Positions 8,047 through 15,199 of a stretch of 64,000 nt of DNA are shown one piece after another. The notes under the pieces were generated by a model. The model was not told the origin of the DNA. It saw only the letters and a program-made list of their open reading frames with translations, and ran no database searches. Position 1 is the first letter of the stretch, and the number at the start of each line of letters is the position of its first letter. The position numbers were made by a program, and so were the translations under genes. This stretch comes from Arthrobacter sp. ov407 (GTDB lineage Bacteria; Actinomycetota; Actinomycetes; Actinomycetales; Micrococcaceae): NCBI RefSeq assembly GCF_900102895.1, contig NZ_FNGD01000011.1, positions 105,672 to 169,671 of the forward strand, read 5' to 3'.

Positions 8047-8262
8047 ATGTTTCCGAAAAAAGGGCAGGTCTGGACGAATCGAGAGCGCGGCAGAAGTCTA
8101 GGTCTCCTGTATGGCATAGCCGCTGTCGTTTGTTTGGCCCTCGGCATTTACCTCGGTGTGGCACAGTCGAACTGGCTAGTGCTCATCATCGCGGTGGTGA
8201 CTACTGCCGCTGCCGGGCTCTACGTGTACGCCAATGAGCGGGACCACCGTGGCGAACCGTAG
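8047..8262 (+). CDS. Small two-pass membrane protein
   Basis: A 71-residue product with a basic N-terminus (KKGQVWTNRERGR), then two membrane segments at about residues 17-38 and 42-61, and a short charged tail. GGAGCTAGG precedes the ATG. It is followed by another membrane-protein gene that starts 8 bases after its stop codon, so the two are probably co-transcribed. Confidence 0.6.
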   Translation: MFPKKGQVWTNRERGRSLGLLYGIAAVVCLALGIYLGVAQSNWLVLIIAVVTTAAAGLYVYANERDHRGEP

Positions 8263-8269
8263 ACCGAGA

Positions 8270-8482
8270 ATGAGCAGCAGCCGGCGCTCCCTTCAAATCC
8301 AGGCGGCTGCGCTCATCATCACGCTTGTCGTCCTCATATCTGTTTTCACCGAGGCTGCCACTACGACTGCGAAGGTGATCAATGCTGGGGCGATCATTCT
8401 CTGTCTTGCTCTTCTGGGGTTTATCGGTTCAAGACTCCTCAAGCATCGAAAGAGTGGCACCGGAGGCATCAGGGACAGCTGA
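8270..8482 (+). CDS. Small two-pass membrane protein
   Basis: A 70-residue product from ATG 8270; an alternative start at 8234 would overlap the previous gene by 29 bases. Hydrophobic segments are at about residues 8-27 and 36-56, flanked by basic residues (SSSRRS, RLLKHRKSG). The tight spacing after the preceding gene suggests an operon of two. The function is unknown. Confidence 0.55.
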   Translation: MSSSRRSLQIQAAALIITLVVLISVFTEAATTTAKVINAGAIILCLALLGFIGSRLLKHRKSGTGGIRDS

Positions 8483-8533
8483 TCCGGACCTCTGTAAGCG
8501 AGCCGTGGGTCTGGGCCGATTTCCGTCGCCTCG

Positions 8534-8719
8534 CTACTTCCAGTCCTTGCGCGTCCCGGTGTAGTACCCGCCGAACATCAAGATGAGGCCGCTGAGGGCG
8601 AGCACGTATGGCGAGATACCGATGCGCTCTGGTGGGATCTGGAGGGCCATGATGGTGCCGATGAGGGCGTTCAAAGCGCCCACGCACAGAAGGAACATGC
8701 CCAGCTGTCGGGGATTCAA
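8534..8719 (-). CDS. Small two-pass membrane protein, third gene of an operon
   Basis: A 61-residue product read from TTG 8719, which has AGGGGCGG at proper distance; an ATG at 8698 is the alternative. Two membrane segments (LGMFLLCVGALNALIGTIM and YVLALSGLILMFGGYYTG) are joined by an IPPERIGIS loop, and the tail is basic (TRKDWK). It starts 13 bases after the stop codon of the frameshifted gene upstream, and the three genes 9684-8534 form one transcription unit. Confidence 0.55.
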   Translation of the reverse strand: MNPRQLGMFLLCVGALNALIGTIMALQIPPERIGISPYVLALSGLILMFGGYYTGTRKDWK

Positions 8720-8732
8720 GGGACCGCCCCTG

Positions 8733-9301
8733 TTATCGCCACAATGACTCTTCCTCCGGGAACTGGTCGAGGAGCTTCTGGATCCGTGGCCGGCGGCGCC
8801 GGACCCACAGCGGGAAGCCGACAGCCCAGCCGAGGAACACGACACTGCAAACCACTCCGAGCCAGGGGTTCTCGCCGGGCTCGAAAATGACGAAGACTCC
8901 CAGCACGGTCGCAAGGCCAAAAAACACGGACCCGATCCAGGCCATGCGCCGCTCCTCGATGAGCATGGTGATCAGCTCCGGTTCCCACAGTTCCGCGGAG
9001 GCGTGCTCCGGCAGCTGTCCGGTGGAGATGGCCTTCTTGAGGTTCGTTGCCGTGGGCGAGCCGGGAGGGAGGGCCCGATCCTTGGCTGCGGCGCGGACAG
9101 CCATCCACACGGTGAAGGTGCCGATTGCCACGCCGAAGGCGCCGTAAATGGCGACATCTTCTGAGCCGACCTCCTTGCCCCGAAGGAGGCGTATGCCCAG
9201 TTGCAGGCCAGCGTATATGCGGAAGCGATGACGAGCACGAGTATCCACAGAGGCGTGCGTCGCACCAGTCCTCGCCATCTGCTCCCGGAATCCGCGATCA
9301 T
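8733..9301 (-). pseudogene. Four-pass membrane protein gene with a frameshift
   Basis: The start ATG (9301) overlaps the upstream stop codon in ATGA, and the first frame gives a natural N-terminus with a membrane helix (TPLWILVLVIASAYTLACNW, then AYASFG). The protein then continues in another frame with KEVGSEDVAIYGAFGVAIGT up to PEEESLWR at 8733. The switch occurs in a run of four G on the coding strand at about 9178-9181, and one extra G would restore a roughly 189-residue protein. The architecture is two membrane helices, a charged middle domain, two more helices and a basic tail, like the gene at 10981-11610. Either the gene is broken or this is a sequencing error. Confidence 0.65.
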
Positions 9302-9684
9302 GACGCCTGTGAAGCGAAGGACAACGCACCCACCGCGAACCCGACGACCCCTATGAGAACGAACATGCCGCCGAAGAATCGGATGAACAACGGCTTCGAG
9401 AACAGAGACTTGGAATAATCCACTCCCATGGGCTTGTAGTCCTTCGCCATCGCAGCGTAAGCGCGTGCAGATCCCCGGACGTCAAACGCCAGCATCAGTC
9501 CAAGTAGAGCCGCAGCCAGGCCGAGGGCACCGAACGTCCACGGCACCACGCTAGCTGGCTGTTCCTGCCCGGCGAACGCCAGGAGAGGGACGGATGCGAA
9601 GGCCACTGCGAAAACGATCAGGTAGACCACGACGCAGCCCTTGATTGGCTGCGGCAATTTCATCATCGAACGCCAGATCTTCAT
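9298..9684 (-). CDS. Four-pass membrane protein, first gene of an operon
   Basis: A 128-residue product (ATG 9684, with GGGGAC upstream). Hydrophobic segments at about residues 14-36 and 48-67 and a third long one at 103-124 are separated by a charged loop (RGSARAYAAMAKDYKPMG). Its TGA overlaps the ATG of the next gene by 4 bases, indicating translational coupling. The downstream partners are also membrane proteins, so the three probably form a complex or share a regulatory role. The family is unknown. Confidence 0.65.
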   Translation of the reverse strand: MKIWRSMMKLPQPIKGCVVVYLIVFAVAFASVPLLAFAGQEQPASVVPWTFGALGLAAALLGLMLAFDVRGSARAYAAMAKDYKPMGVDYSKSLFSKPLFIRFFGGMFVLIGVVGFAVGALSFASQAS

Positions 9685-9813
9685 GGGTCCCCTATCCGAT
9701 AGCCGACTATTGCCGTCACCCTAACCCGTTCCGGCCCAGGGATCTACGAAAAGCCCGGCCCGGCTTTGCCCGCTGCGCGGTGAACCCCTTGGGCCAGCCG
9801 TTAGTATCAGGGC

Positions 9814-10032
9814 ATGGGCGTCAGGAAGTGGAAGCAACCGACGAAGGTGCAGGCCATTTTTATGAGCATCCTGGCCTTGATGTTGCTGGCCAACACGGCA
9901 TGGTCAGTGCTGATGGAGGGCCGCTCTGCAACGGTCTTCGTCTGGTTCGTCATGGCCTTGGACCTGGCCTTCCTGGTACTGGGCCTCTGGCTGTACCGTC
10001 GGGCTGTGAAAGTCCCACCCTCGCGCGAGTAG
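9814..10032 (+). CDS. Small two-pass membrane protein
   Basis: A 72-residue product with membrane segments at about residues 13-32 and 42-61 and a basic tail (YRRAVKVPPSR). TAGTAT ends six bases before the ATG, so transcription would begin at or next to the start codon and the mRNA would be leaderless. The broken gene at 10038 follows after 5 bases, with its GGAGG in the gap. Confidence 0.6.
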   Translation: MGVRKWKQPTKVQAIFMSILALMLLANTAWSVLMEGRSATVFVWFVMALDLAFLVLGLWLYRRAVKVPPSRE

Positions 10033-10037
10033 GAGGG

Positions 10038-10211
10038 ATGATGAACGGGGTCGACGGCCTCATGCCAAAAGCCTGATGACCGTTGGGCCACGGCCACGCG
10101 AAGAGCCCAGAGCGTCGCCGACCTGGGTCTGGACCGTGCGCTGAAGGCTTACTACACGATGTACCTACCAGCCGGCTTGATCACTTTGGTCGCGGCTGGG
10201 ATGATCCCTTA
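10038..10211 (+). pseudogene. Frameshifted, truncated paralogue of the 10981-11610 membrane-protein gene
   Basis: The frame starts MMNGVDGLMPK and hits TGA TGA. Dropping one A from the AAAA run at 10068-10071 gives a sequence that matches the start of the left-reading gene at 11610: DDRWATATRRAQSVADLGL then DRALKAYYTMYLP, against DDRWTTATRRAEGIADLGL then GRALKRYYTIYLP. The copy then ends at TAG (10209-10211), after about 55 residues, inside what would be the first membrane helix. Even without the frameshift it is a truncated copy. GGAGG precedes the start. Confidence 0.8.
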
Positions 10212-10317
10212 GGTCCCGGGCGATGAGCCCTCGTTTTTCGCCTGCATTTATTAGGTACGATTTCGGCCGCGGCGATGCTACAAATCGAAGACATGTTCAC
10301 ATGTGGAAAAGCCTGTG

Positions 10318-10333
10318 GAGAACGTATGTTCGA
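10318..10333 (+). promoter_or_regulatory. LexA-like SOS box
   Basis: The 16-base site reads GAGAAC-GTAT-GTTCGA, which matches the actinobacterial LexA consensus TCGAAC-N4-GTTCGA at 10 of 12 defined positions. It lies about 20 bases upstream of a TAAAAT -10 box (10354-10359), overlapping the expected -35 region, so binding would block the promoter of the gene at 10366. Confidence 0.5.
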
Positions 10334-10365
10334 TAAGCCTCCGGGATTCGTTCTAAAATTGAGGC

Positions 10366-10650
10366 GTGATCAAGGCAGGCTCTCCCGAGGACATAGACCG
10401 GATGGTCGCGCGCCTGGACGCCGACAAGGTTCGCCCCATGGATGACAGCTCGCCGATTCGGGACTTCCCGATATACGGGCGCCCCCTCGTGTGCGTCAAC
10501 GGGATCTACGGTAAGGCTGTGGCCTGGTCCCACAGCTACGGCCTGATTGACTGGCTGGATTCCTCCGGCAAGTACCACCTGGGCTGGGCGCAGTCAGCCA
10601 GCATTAAGCGCATGACGCCAGAGGAGTGGAAGGGCAGCAGCGGGCTCTAG
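10366..10650 (+). CDS. Small hypothetical protein, possibly SOS-controlled
   Basis: A 94-residue soluble protein starting at GTG 10366. TAAAAT ends six bases upstream, so the mRNA is probably leaderless. The N-terminal half is helical and charged (PEDIDRMVARLDADKVR); the C-terminal half is a beta-rich domain (KAVAWSHSYGLIDWLDSSG, then YHLGWAQSASIKRMTPEEW) similar in layout to the protein at 4007-4255. Its last 23 codons plus flank are duplicated at 12398-12466. The LexA-like box in front of it suggests DNA-damage control, which is inference. Confidence 0.65.
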   Translation: MIKAGSPEDIDRMVARLDADKVRPMDDSSPIRDFPIYGRPLVCVNGIYGKAVAWSHSYGLIDWLDSSGKYHLGWAQSASIKRMTPEEWKGSSGL

Positions 10651-10756
10651 GGTGTGCCGAAGGTGCGTGCGATCGCCTCATTTCGCATATTGGTCCGGAG
10701 CCTCCTGGCGGTGCTGGCTCTGCCCGCGCAGTTCACAGTACCCGCAGCAAACATGA

Positions 10757-10984
10757 CTATCGCGCACTGCCGTCAGAGCCGCGAGCGTCTTCGTCGGCAG
10801 CCTTGGTGCCTTTGGTGGGCCCGTCCCCCGCCCATCTGTTCGCATGCAGGATCAGGACGGGAATAGCCGAAATGGCAAGAGCTTGGAGTGCGGTCGGAAG
10901 TCCGCCCAGAATATAGCCGACGACGAAGCCGAGGACTGGTATGACAAATGTCCCCACCCATAGCCTTATCCATCGGTTCCTCAT
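10757..10984 (-). CDS. Small two-pass membrane protein, third gene of an operon
   Basis: A 75-residue product whose ATG (10984) overlaps the previous stop in ATGA. Two membrane segments (about residues 9-28 and 31-48) are followed by a polar tail rich in D, G and K. It is translationally coupled to the gene at 10981-11610, mirroring the operon at 9684-8534, which also ends with a small two-pass protein. Confidence 0.65.
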   Translation of the reverse strand: MRNRWIRLWVGTFVIPVLGFVVGYILGGLPTALQALAISAIPVLILHANRWAGDGPTKGTKAADEDARGSDGSAR

Positions 10985-11610
10985 AGAGCCGGCTCTGCCG
11001 TGCGGTCAAGGTAGCTTCCAGCCCGCTGGAAGTCCCGGACACCAAACATCGACCCGATCACCATGACAAGCACGCCAGCCGCCATGAGCCATGAGAGGAA
11101 CCCGGCTCCGCGTATGACCTGGGGAATGAATACAAGCGGGAGCACTGACATCCAGATGAGCTGTGTGGCGAGGTTCTTTCGCAGTTGCACGGCCGCGGCC
11201 CGAGAAACGACAAGGTGATCGGGATCGACGGAGCTCTTCCCGAGAATCTGGCGCCGGATGCCCTTTCGCTCTTCGTCCTCCAGTGAGAGCAGCACGTCGA
11301 CCCTGCCCGACTTCGCCGCAGGCACGACTTTCTTCGCGTTGTAAAAGAGTCCGCCGATGACACCACCCAGGAATGCAAGGATGAATCCTAATCCGAGAAG
11401 CGTCGGCCAGTCCGTCGTGGCGCCTCCGAGGGCGAAGATTCCGAGGGCGGTCCCCGCAGCGACTAAGGGGATCACGCCGACCGGCAAATATATCGTGTAA
11501 TACCTTTTGAGGGCTCTGCCGAGGCCCAGGTCTGCAATGCCCTCGGCTCGTCGCGTGGCGGTGGTCCAACGGTCGTCGGGACCGTGTATGAGATCGTCGA
11601 TTCCGCTCAT
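10981..11610 (-). CDS. Four-pass membrane protein with charged middle domain
   Basis: A 209-residue product (ATG 11610 behind GGGGGGAAG). Order of parts: a conserved N-terminal cytoplasmic segment (DDRWTTATRRAEGIADLGL), two membrane helices at about residues 38-60 and 72-92, an 80-residue charged domain with SLEDEERKGIRRQILGKSS, two more helices at about 148-187 and a basic tail. A truncated paralogue lies at 10038-10211, and the frameshifted gene at 8733-9301 has the same arrangement. Start and stop both overlap neighbours by 4 bases. I do not recognise a named family or catalytic residues. Confidence 0.75.
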   Translation of the reverse strand: MSGIDDLIHGPDDRWTTATRRAEGIADLGLGRALKRYYTIYLPVGVIPLVAAGTALGIFALGGATTDWPTLLGLGFILAFLGGVIGGLFYNAKKVVPAAKSGRVDVLLSLEDEERKGIRRQILGKSSVDPDHLVVSRAAAVQLRKNLATQLIWMSVLPLVFIPQVIRGAGFLSWLMAAGVLVMVIGSMFGVRDFQRAGSYLDRTAEPAL

Positions 11611-12194
11611 CGTCTGCTTCCCCCCGGGCGCGAGTGGTGGTGCACACACGTCTGTCCGTTGTGAACAGACTGCCAGATGCGTCTGGCTTCACGTTCGAAT
11701 CTGCCGCCGTCAGCCCATATGGCGCCACCGCCCTCTAGCTCGAAACGCACTTGGAGCCCACCATCCACGACGGAGATTGAGGAGGGGGGGTGTTTGCGGA
11801 CAAACGTCTTCGACATCACTCCGCGCACCGACCCGTCTGCCAGGGATCGGCTGTCATAGCCGTTCTCCTTGTCCATCGCGTCATAGCACCGGTGCAATGC
11901 CGCTTGCGGAGCCACGTGCTCCAGGCGAATAAGCGTCTCGAACATCGACAGTGTTTTGACTACCGACAGCCGTCCGCTCGAAACATAGTTGATGGTTTTT
12001 ATCCTCGTTACGATGCTCCGGAACGTCCTCACCGCACCAATGCCCACCAAGATGATGAACGGGATCGCAGCCCAACTTCCCCGGGAGAAGGACAAAGTCG
12101 CGGCAACTGCGATGGCAATAGCCAAAAGCATCTCAAGGGCGATCAACATTGCGAGCCCCGACCGTAGGCTTTGCGATCGAGGGAGAGCGCCCAT
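11607..12194 (-). CDS. Membrane-anchored protein with C-terminal soluble domain
   Basis: A 195-residue product from ATG 12194 (GTG 12197 also possible), first gene of the operon. Two membrane helices (about residues 12-35 and 41-56) are followed by a roughly 135-residue soluble domain containing LSMFETLIRLEHVAPQAALH, a helical region and a beta-rich stretch (SSISVVDGGLQVRFELEGGG). The end is histidine- and arginine-rich. The stop overlaps the next start by 4 bases. The soluble domain is not recognised; it could sense or bind something for the two membrane partners. Confidence 0.7.
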   Translation of the reverse strand: MGALPRSQSLRSGLAMLIALEMLLAIAIAVAATLSFSRGSWAAIPFIILVGIGAVRTFRSIVTRIKTINYVSSGRLSVVKTLSMFETLIRLEHVAPQAALHRCYDAMDKENGYDSRSLADGSVRGVMSKTFVRKHPPSSISVVDGGLQVRFELEGGGAIWADGGRFEREARRIWQSVHNGQTCVHHHSRPGGSRR

Positions 12195-12397
12195 CACCGA
12201 TCGAACAATCTGGCCATGATTCCGCTATACCAACACACACTCACGCGGGCCCCCAATGCTACGTGCTCCTCAGCGAGCGAATTTACGCTCAGATCAGCGT
12301 TACCTGATCATCATTGAGCTCAAGAAATTAGGCAATAGCGCAGGCTGCTCACTCACATGGGTCTTTTCGGAGCTCGATCGGAAGATACCGAAAAAGG

Positions 12398-12466
12398 GGC
12401 TGGGCACAGTCAGCCAACATCAAGCGCGTGACGGCGGAGGAGTGGAAGGGCGGCAGCGGGCTCTAA
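12398..12466 (+). pseudogene. Duplicated 3' fragment of the 10366-10650 gene
   Basis: The sequence encodes GWAQSANIKRVTAEEWKGGS and ends with GL and TAA, differing from the end of the 10366 gene by a few substitutions. The similarity begins abruptly at GGGCTGGGC (12397) and continues past the stop into GGGTGTGC. There is no start codon and no upstream part, so this is a non-functional fragment. The remaining sequence of the gap 12195-12578 shows no other gene. Confidence 0.85.
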
Positions 12467-12578
12467 GGGTGTGCTGTCGACGGCCGCACATGTCAGAGAG
12501 CCAGCTCGCATTGAGACGTCGAACGTACCCGCTAATCGACGCAGGCAGTACACTCACCGGTATCGGACGGGAGCAAGC

Positions 12579-12686
12579 ATGGCGAAGCGCAAGATGCACG
12601 GTATATGGGTGCTGTACTTGCTGCTGCCCTTCGCCTTCGTCACCTTCCTTTTTTGGCTGGCCAGGGACGTTTGGCATTGGCTCTGA
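12579..12686 (+). CDS. Very small single-pass membrane protein
   Basis: A 35-residue product with a basic N-terminus (MAKRKMHG) and one membrane helix (IWVLYLLLPFAFVTFLFWL), ending in an aromatic segment (RDVWHWL). GGGAG lies 5 bases upstream of the ATG. It resembles the tiny hydrophobic proteins that often act as regulators of membrane complexes; nothing shows its target. Confidence 0.5.
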   Translation: MAKRKMHGIWVLYLLLPFAFVTFLFWLARDVWHWL

Positions 12687-12749
12687 CCGGCCTCGGGGAC
12701 CTCACGCTCCTGCCGTAGCAACGAGCATGTTTGGTACCGGGTCCACCGT

Positions 12750-13211
12750 CTAGATCAGAATCCGTTCGATCTCCACGCTCTCGCCCAGCTCGGCGAGTCC
12801 GACGTACAACTCTTCGTGTGACCGCCCCGGCTCAAGACTGATGGCCACATAACCCGGCGCGAACCACTCGCACAGGTACTCCAACCGGCCGAGTAGGTCA
12901 TGGAGCCGCAGGTGCGCCGCATTGACGTCCTCGGCTCGCTTGACGGCGACCCTCACAACGCCGTTGCCCGATCGCTCCACAACAGATTGGATCACGTAGC
13001 CGGTCGCAGCCTCGGCGCGCACAACGTCACCGAGAGCCATGTCATAGGCGAAGAACGGGATGCAAGAAAGCTCGAAGCGATCTTCGCCCACTCGCTCGGT
13101 CCAGAGTTGCTCGAAACTATCCCCGCCCCCGACGTCATCGACCACGGCGCGCAGCATGAAACTCGGCGTTGGTCGGCGCACCGGGTTCGGATGAGTTGCG
13201 ATCTTGGTCAT
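12750..13211 (-). CDS. DUF4265 domain-containing protein
   Basis: A 153-residue soluble protein from ATG 13211. The DUF4265 pattern is visible: FEQLWTERVGEDRFELSCIP followed by FFAYDMALGDVVRAE. The C-terminal half has an alternating strand/helix arrangement (GVVRVAVKRAEDV, LLGRLEYLCEWF). No enzymatic role is known for the family, which often occurs near contact-dependent or toxin-immunity genes. The start overlaps the stop codon of the upstream LRR gene by one base (TGATG), so the two are translated together. Confidence 0.75.
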   Translation of the reverse strand: MTKIATHPNPVRRPTPSFMLRAVVDDVGGGDSFEQLWTERVGEDRFELSCIPFFAYDMALGDVVRAEAATGYVIQSVVERSGNGVVRVAVKRAEDVNAAHLRLHDLLGRLEYLCEWFAPGYVAISLEPGRSHEELYVGLAELGESVEIERILI

Positions 13212-14071
13212 CACGGAGCGATCACTTGCTGTATCTCTTTGACCGAAGGGCAATAGCTTTGCCGGCTTTTCATTCTGAGTTCTTCAAGGCGCGGCAGCTG
13301 GGCAATCGGGTGCAGGTCGCCGTCGACAACCCTGGTCGTCCCGTATAGATGCAGCTGCTCCAGACGGGTCAGGCCGGCAAGCGGGGCCAGGGTTGGTACG
13401 TCCCCGCATTCGCTGAACTCGAAGATCCGCAGCGACGGGCACGAGGCCACGGGGGCGAGGTCCACGACCTTCCGGCACGAAGAGAGCTCCAAGATCTCCA
13501 ACACGGGGGATGAGGACCGTTCCAAGGCCGTGATGTCCTCTAGATTTTTTGCGAGATGAATGCCGAGCTCCGCCAGCCAGGGCAGGTCCTCGATCCCGTC
13601 GAGGGACCGGACCCGTGGATAGGCGGTCATGACCACGCTGGCCAGGGACGGCAACGACGCCAACGGCCGGAAGTCCGCCTCCGAGTAGTGGCCGAGAACC
13701 AGCTGCTCCAAGTGTGGGGCAAACAGGATTGAGCCCTGGACCTGGTGCCAGTCCGCCGACAAACCCCGCAGCAGAGGCAACCGTTCGAGTTCGATCACGG
13801 AGCTGGGGTCGGATTGCACGCGCAACGACACGAGGTGATCGCCCAGCGAATATACGGGCGACAAATCCGTCAGTGTTCGTGCGAGCAGGTTGAGACGCCG
13901 GATAGGAAGCCCGCGCACGAACTGGAGGTCCCTCTCGTGGAAGCCTTTTGCGTAATTGAGGACGAGCCCATCGGCGCGACCGTCCAGCAGGCATTCCCGG
14001 GCGTCCTGGGACCAGTCGCCTGTCACCACTAGGTCGACGCCCTCGCGGGTATCTTCGAGCGTGAATGTCAT
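13211..14071 (-). CDS. Leucine-rich-repeat protein
   Basis: A 286-residue soluble protein from ATG 14071 (GGGGGA upstream). After a roughly 60-residue N-terminal domain come about eight irregular repeats of 22-25 residues, for example LPWLAELGIHLAKNLEDITA, SPVLEILELSSCRKVVDLAP, CPSLRIFEFSECGDVPTLAP and LTRLEQLHLYGTTRVVDGD. The LxxLxLxxC/N pattern implies a curved protein-binding surface. No signal peptide or membrane helix is seen, so it acts in the cytosol. Its coupling to a DUF4265 gene suggests that the two work as a pair. Confidence 0.8.
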   Translation of the reverse strand: MTFTLEDTREGVDLVVTGDWSQDARECLLDGRADGLVLNYAKGFHERDLQFVRGLPIRRLNLLARTLTDLSPVYSLGDHLVSLRVQSDPSSVIELERLPLLRGLSADWHQVQGSILFAPHLEQLVLGHYSEADFRPLASLPSLASVVMTAYPRVRSLDGIEDLPWLAELGIHLAKNLEDITALERSSSPVLEILELSSCRKVVDLAPVASCPSLRIFEFSECGDVPTLAPLAGLTRLEQLHLYGTTRVVDGDLHPIAQLPRLEELRMKSRQSYCPSVKEIQQVIAP

Positions 14072-14179
14072 CTCGAGTAGTCCCCCGGCATTAGTTGAAG
14101 ACGGCGGTCGCCGAGGCAGTCCAGCGCTCATGAAGCGTGCTCATGGCACCGATCGTAGCCGTGCGCTTCGCTTTTGCTG

Positions 14180-14287
14180 TCAGCTTCGCGGCGTGCCCTG
14201 TACGCGTCTCTGCTCAGGGGTCAAGACGCGGTCAGCTTGTTCGGCGGCCGTCTCTTTCGACACTCTGCGTTCGCTGATATCACCCAT
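14180..14287 (-). CDS. Possible 35-residue peptide
   Basis: ATG 14287 has an excellent ribosome binding site (GGGAAGG), and the frame gives a charged helical peptide (ERRVSKETAAEQADRVLTPE). The length is close to chance, so it may be the beginning of a decayed gene. The function is unknown. Confidence 0.3.
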   Translation of the reverse strand: MGDISERRVSKETAAEQADRVLTPEQRRVQGTPRS

Positions 14288-14436
14288 TGCGACCTTCCCC
14301 GTCCGGTGCTGCTGGTCCTTCAACTTTATCGACTGAGCAAGGGGAGTGGCGGGTCGTCTCGATAACAAGTTGTTGTGGCCATCAGACGCCACTCCTAACG
14401 AGCCGCACTGAGTGGTGATCCGGGAAGCTCTACCAA

Positions 14437-14478
14437 GTTCTAGCAGGTTCTAGGAAAAACCGTAGACCCTGCTAGAAC
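14437..14478. repeat. 11-base perfect inverted repeat
   Basis: GTTCTAGCAGG (14437-14447) and CCTGCTAGAAC (14468-14478) are separated by 20 bases, and GTTCTAG is repeated once more inside (14448-14454). The spacing of about three helical turns fits a protein-binding site for a repressor or recombinase better than a terminator, since no T-run follows. Confidence 0.6.
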
Positions 14479-14675
14479 TCGGAATACCTGCGGTCTTCAC
14501 CCCTAAGAAACCTTAGGCTGACAATCTGGGTTCTAGCCCAATGCGCTTCCTTGCGGCGACCGTTGGCCCCCGTCTGCTCAGATCGGGTCCATCGTCCGCC
14601 CCAGTGACTCGAGGCCCTTAGTTGTTGTGAACCTCTCGGAGATGATGAATGCAGCCGACTGAGAGGGGCGAGGCA

Positions 14676-15038
14676 ATGTCTGATGTGAATCAGGAAGCCC
14701 GAGCGTCCAGGAAGGAAACCATTCTGCGTATACGGAGGGGAATCCTGGTGGCCCAACTTCGGATCACCTTGGACGAGGTCCGGGGACGTCAGACGCCGGA
14801 GGCGGTAGTACGTCTGGCGAAGCTGACACCGCCGCGGTTGCCGTCACCCTTCGTCACGTTGAGACCGCCTGACGGGAAGCTCCGGAGCGATCCGGCGTCA
14901 CGGAGAGAAATGGCCCTGCATGTGCGCCGCAACATTCTCGCCGCGCAGTTGAGGGTGGCCTTGGACAAGGAACGGGGCCGGGTGACTCCCGAAGCCGTGA
15001 CGAGGCTGGCCCAGATGGAGCTTCCATCTCTGAGATGA
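14676..15038 (+). CDS. Two-copy tandem-domain protein, unknown family
   Basis: A 120-residue basic protein from ATG 14676 (GAGGGGCGAGG upstream). Residues 10-55 and 74-119 are two copies of the same helical unit: SRKETILRIRRGILVAQLRI/SRREMALHVRRNILAAQLRV, then LDEVRGRQTPEAVVRLAKL/LDKERGRVTPEAVTRLAQM. The spacing is 64 residues, with a proline-rich linker. Regular basic helices and the lack of cysteines or membrane segments suggest a nucleic-acid- or protein-binding role. It lies 150 bases from the tRNA-Ser 3' end. I do not recognise the domain. Confidence 0.7.
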   Translation: MSDVNQEARASRKETILRIRRGILVAQLRITLDEVRGRQTPEAVVRLAKLTPPRLPSPFVTLRPPDGKLRSDPASRREMALHVRRNILAAQLRVALDKERGRVTPEAVTRLAQMELPSLR

Positions 15039-15199
15039 AGGATCTTGGCGCCGCCGCCGGGACAGTCGCCACGGCTCATGCGCGTGCATTGGCATCCCGT
15101 CGCGGCAGCAATTTCTCGAAACATGCACCAAAAATGCACCACGAAGGTTCTGAGAATGCAGAAAACCCCCGGTTTCCCGGGGGTTTTCTTTGGCGGTGA
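15035..15199 (+). pseudogene. Possible integrase C-terminal remnant running into the tRNA gene
   Basis: ATG 15035 overlaps the TGA of the previous gene, and a 54-codon frame (LGAAAGTVATAHARALASRR, later KHAPKMHHEGSE) runs across the terminator and stops inside the tRNA-Ser 3' end. Actinobacterial tyrosine recombinases encoded at tRNA attachment sites often end like this, with an Ala/Arg-rich helix and a tail reading into the tRNA. No catalytic part is present. This is a suggestion from layout and composition only. Confidence 0.25.
15162..15187 (-). terminator. Terminator of the tRNA-Ser transcript
   Basis: AAAACCCCCGG and CCGGGGGTTTT are perfect 11-base arms with a TTTC loop. The hairpin sits immediately after the tRNA-Ser 3' end on the left-reading strand and is flanked by A/T runs. 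Confidence 0.85.

Larger units (their letters stand above)
14072..14675. other. Mostly non-coding stretch
   Basis: Apart from a weak small frame (14180-14287) and the inverted repeat at 14437-14478, this 600-base stretch shows no gene. It includes the possible promoter region of the gene at 14676, and short direct copies of GTTCTAG. Confidence 0.4.
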
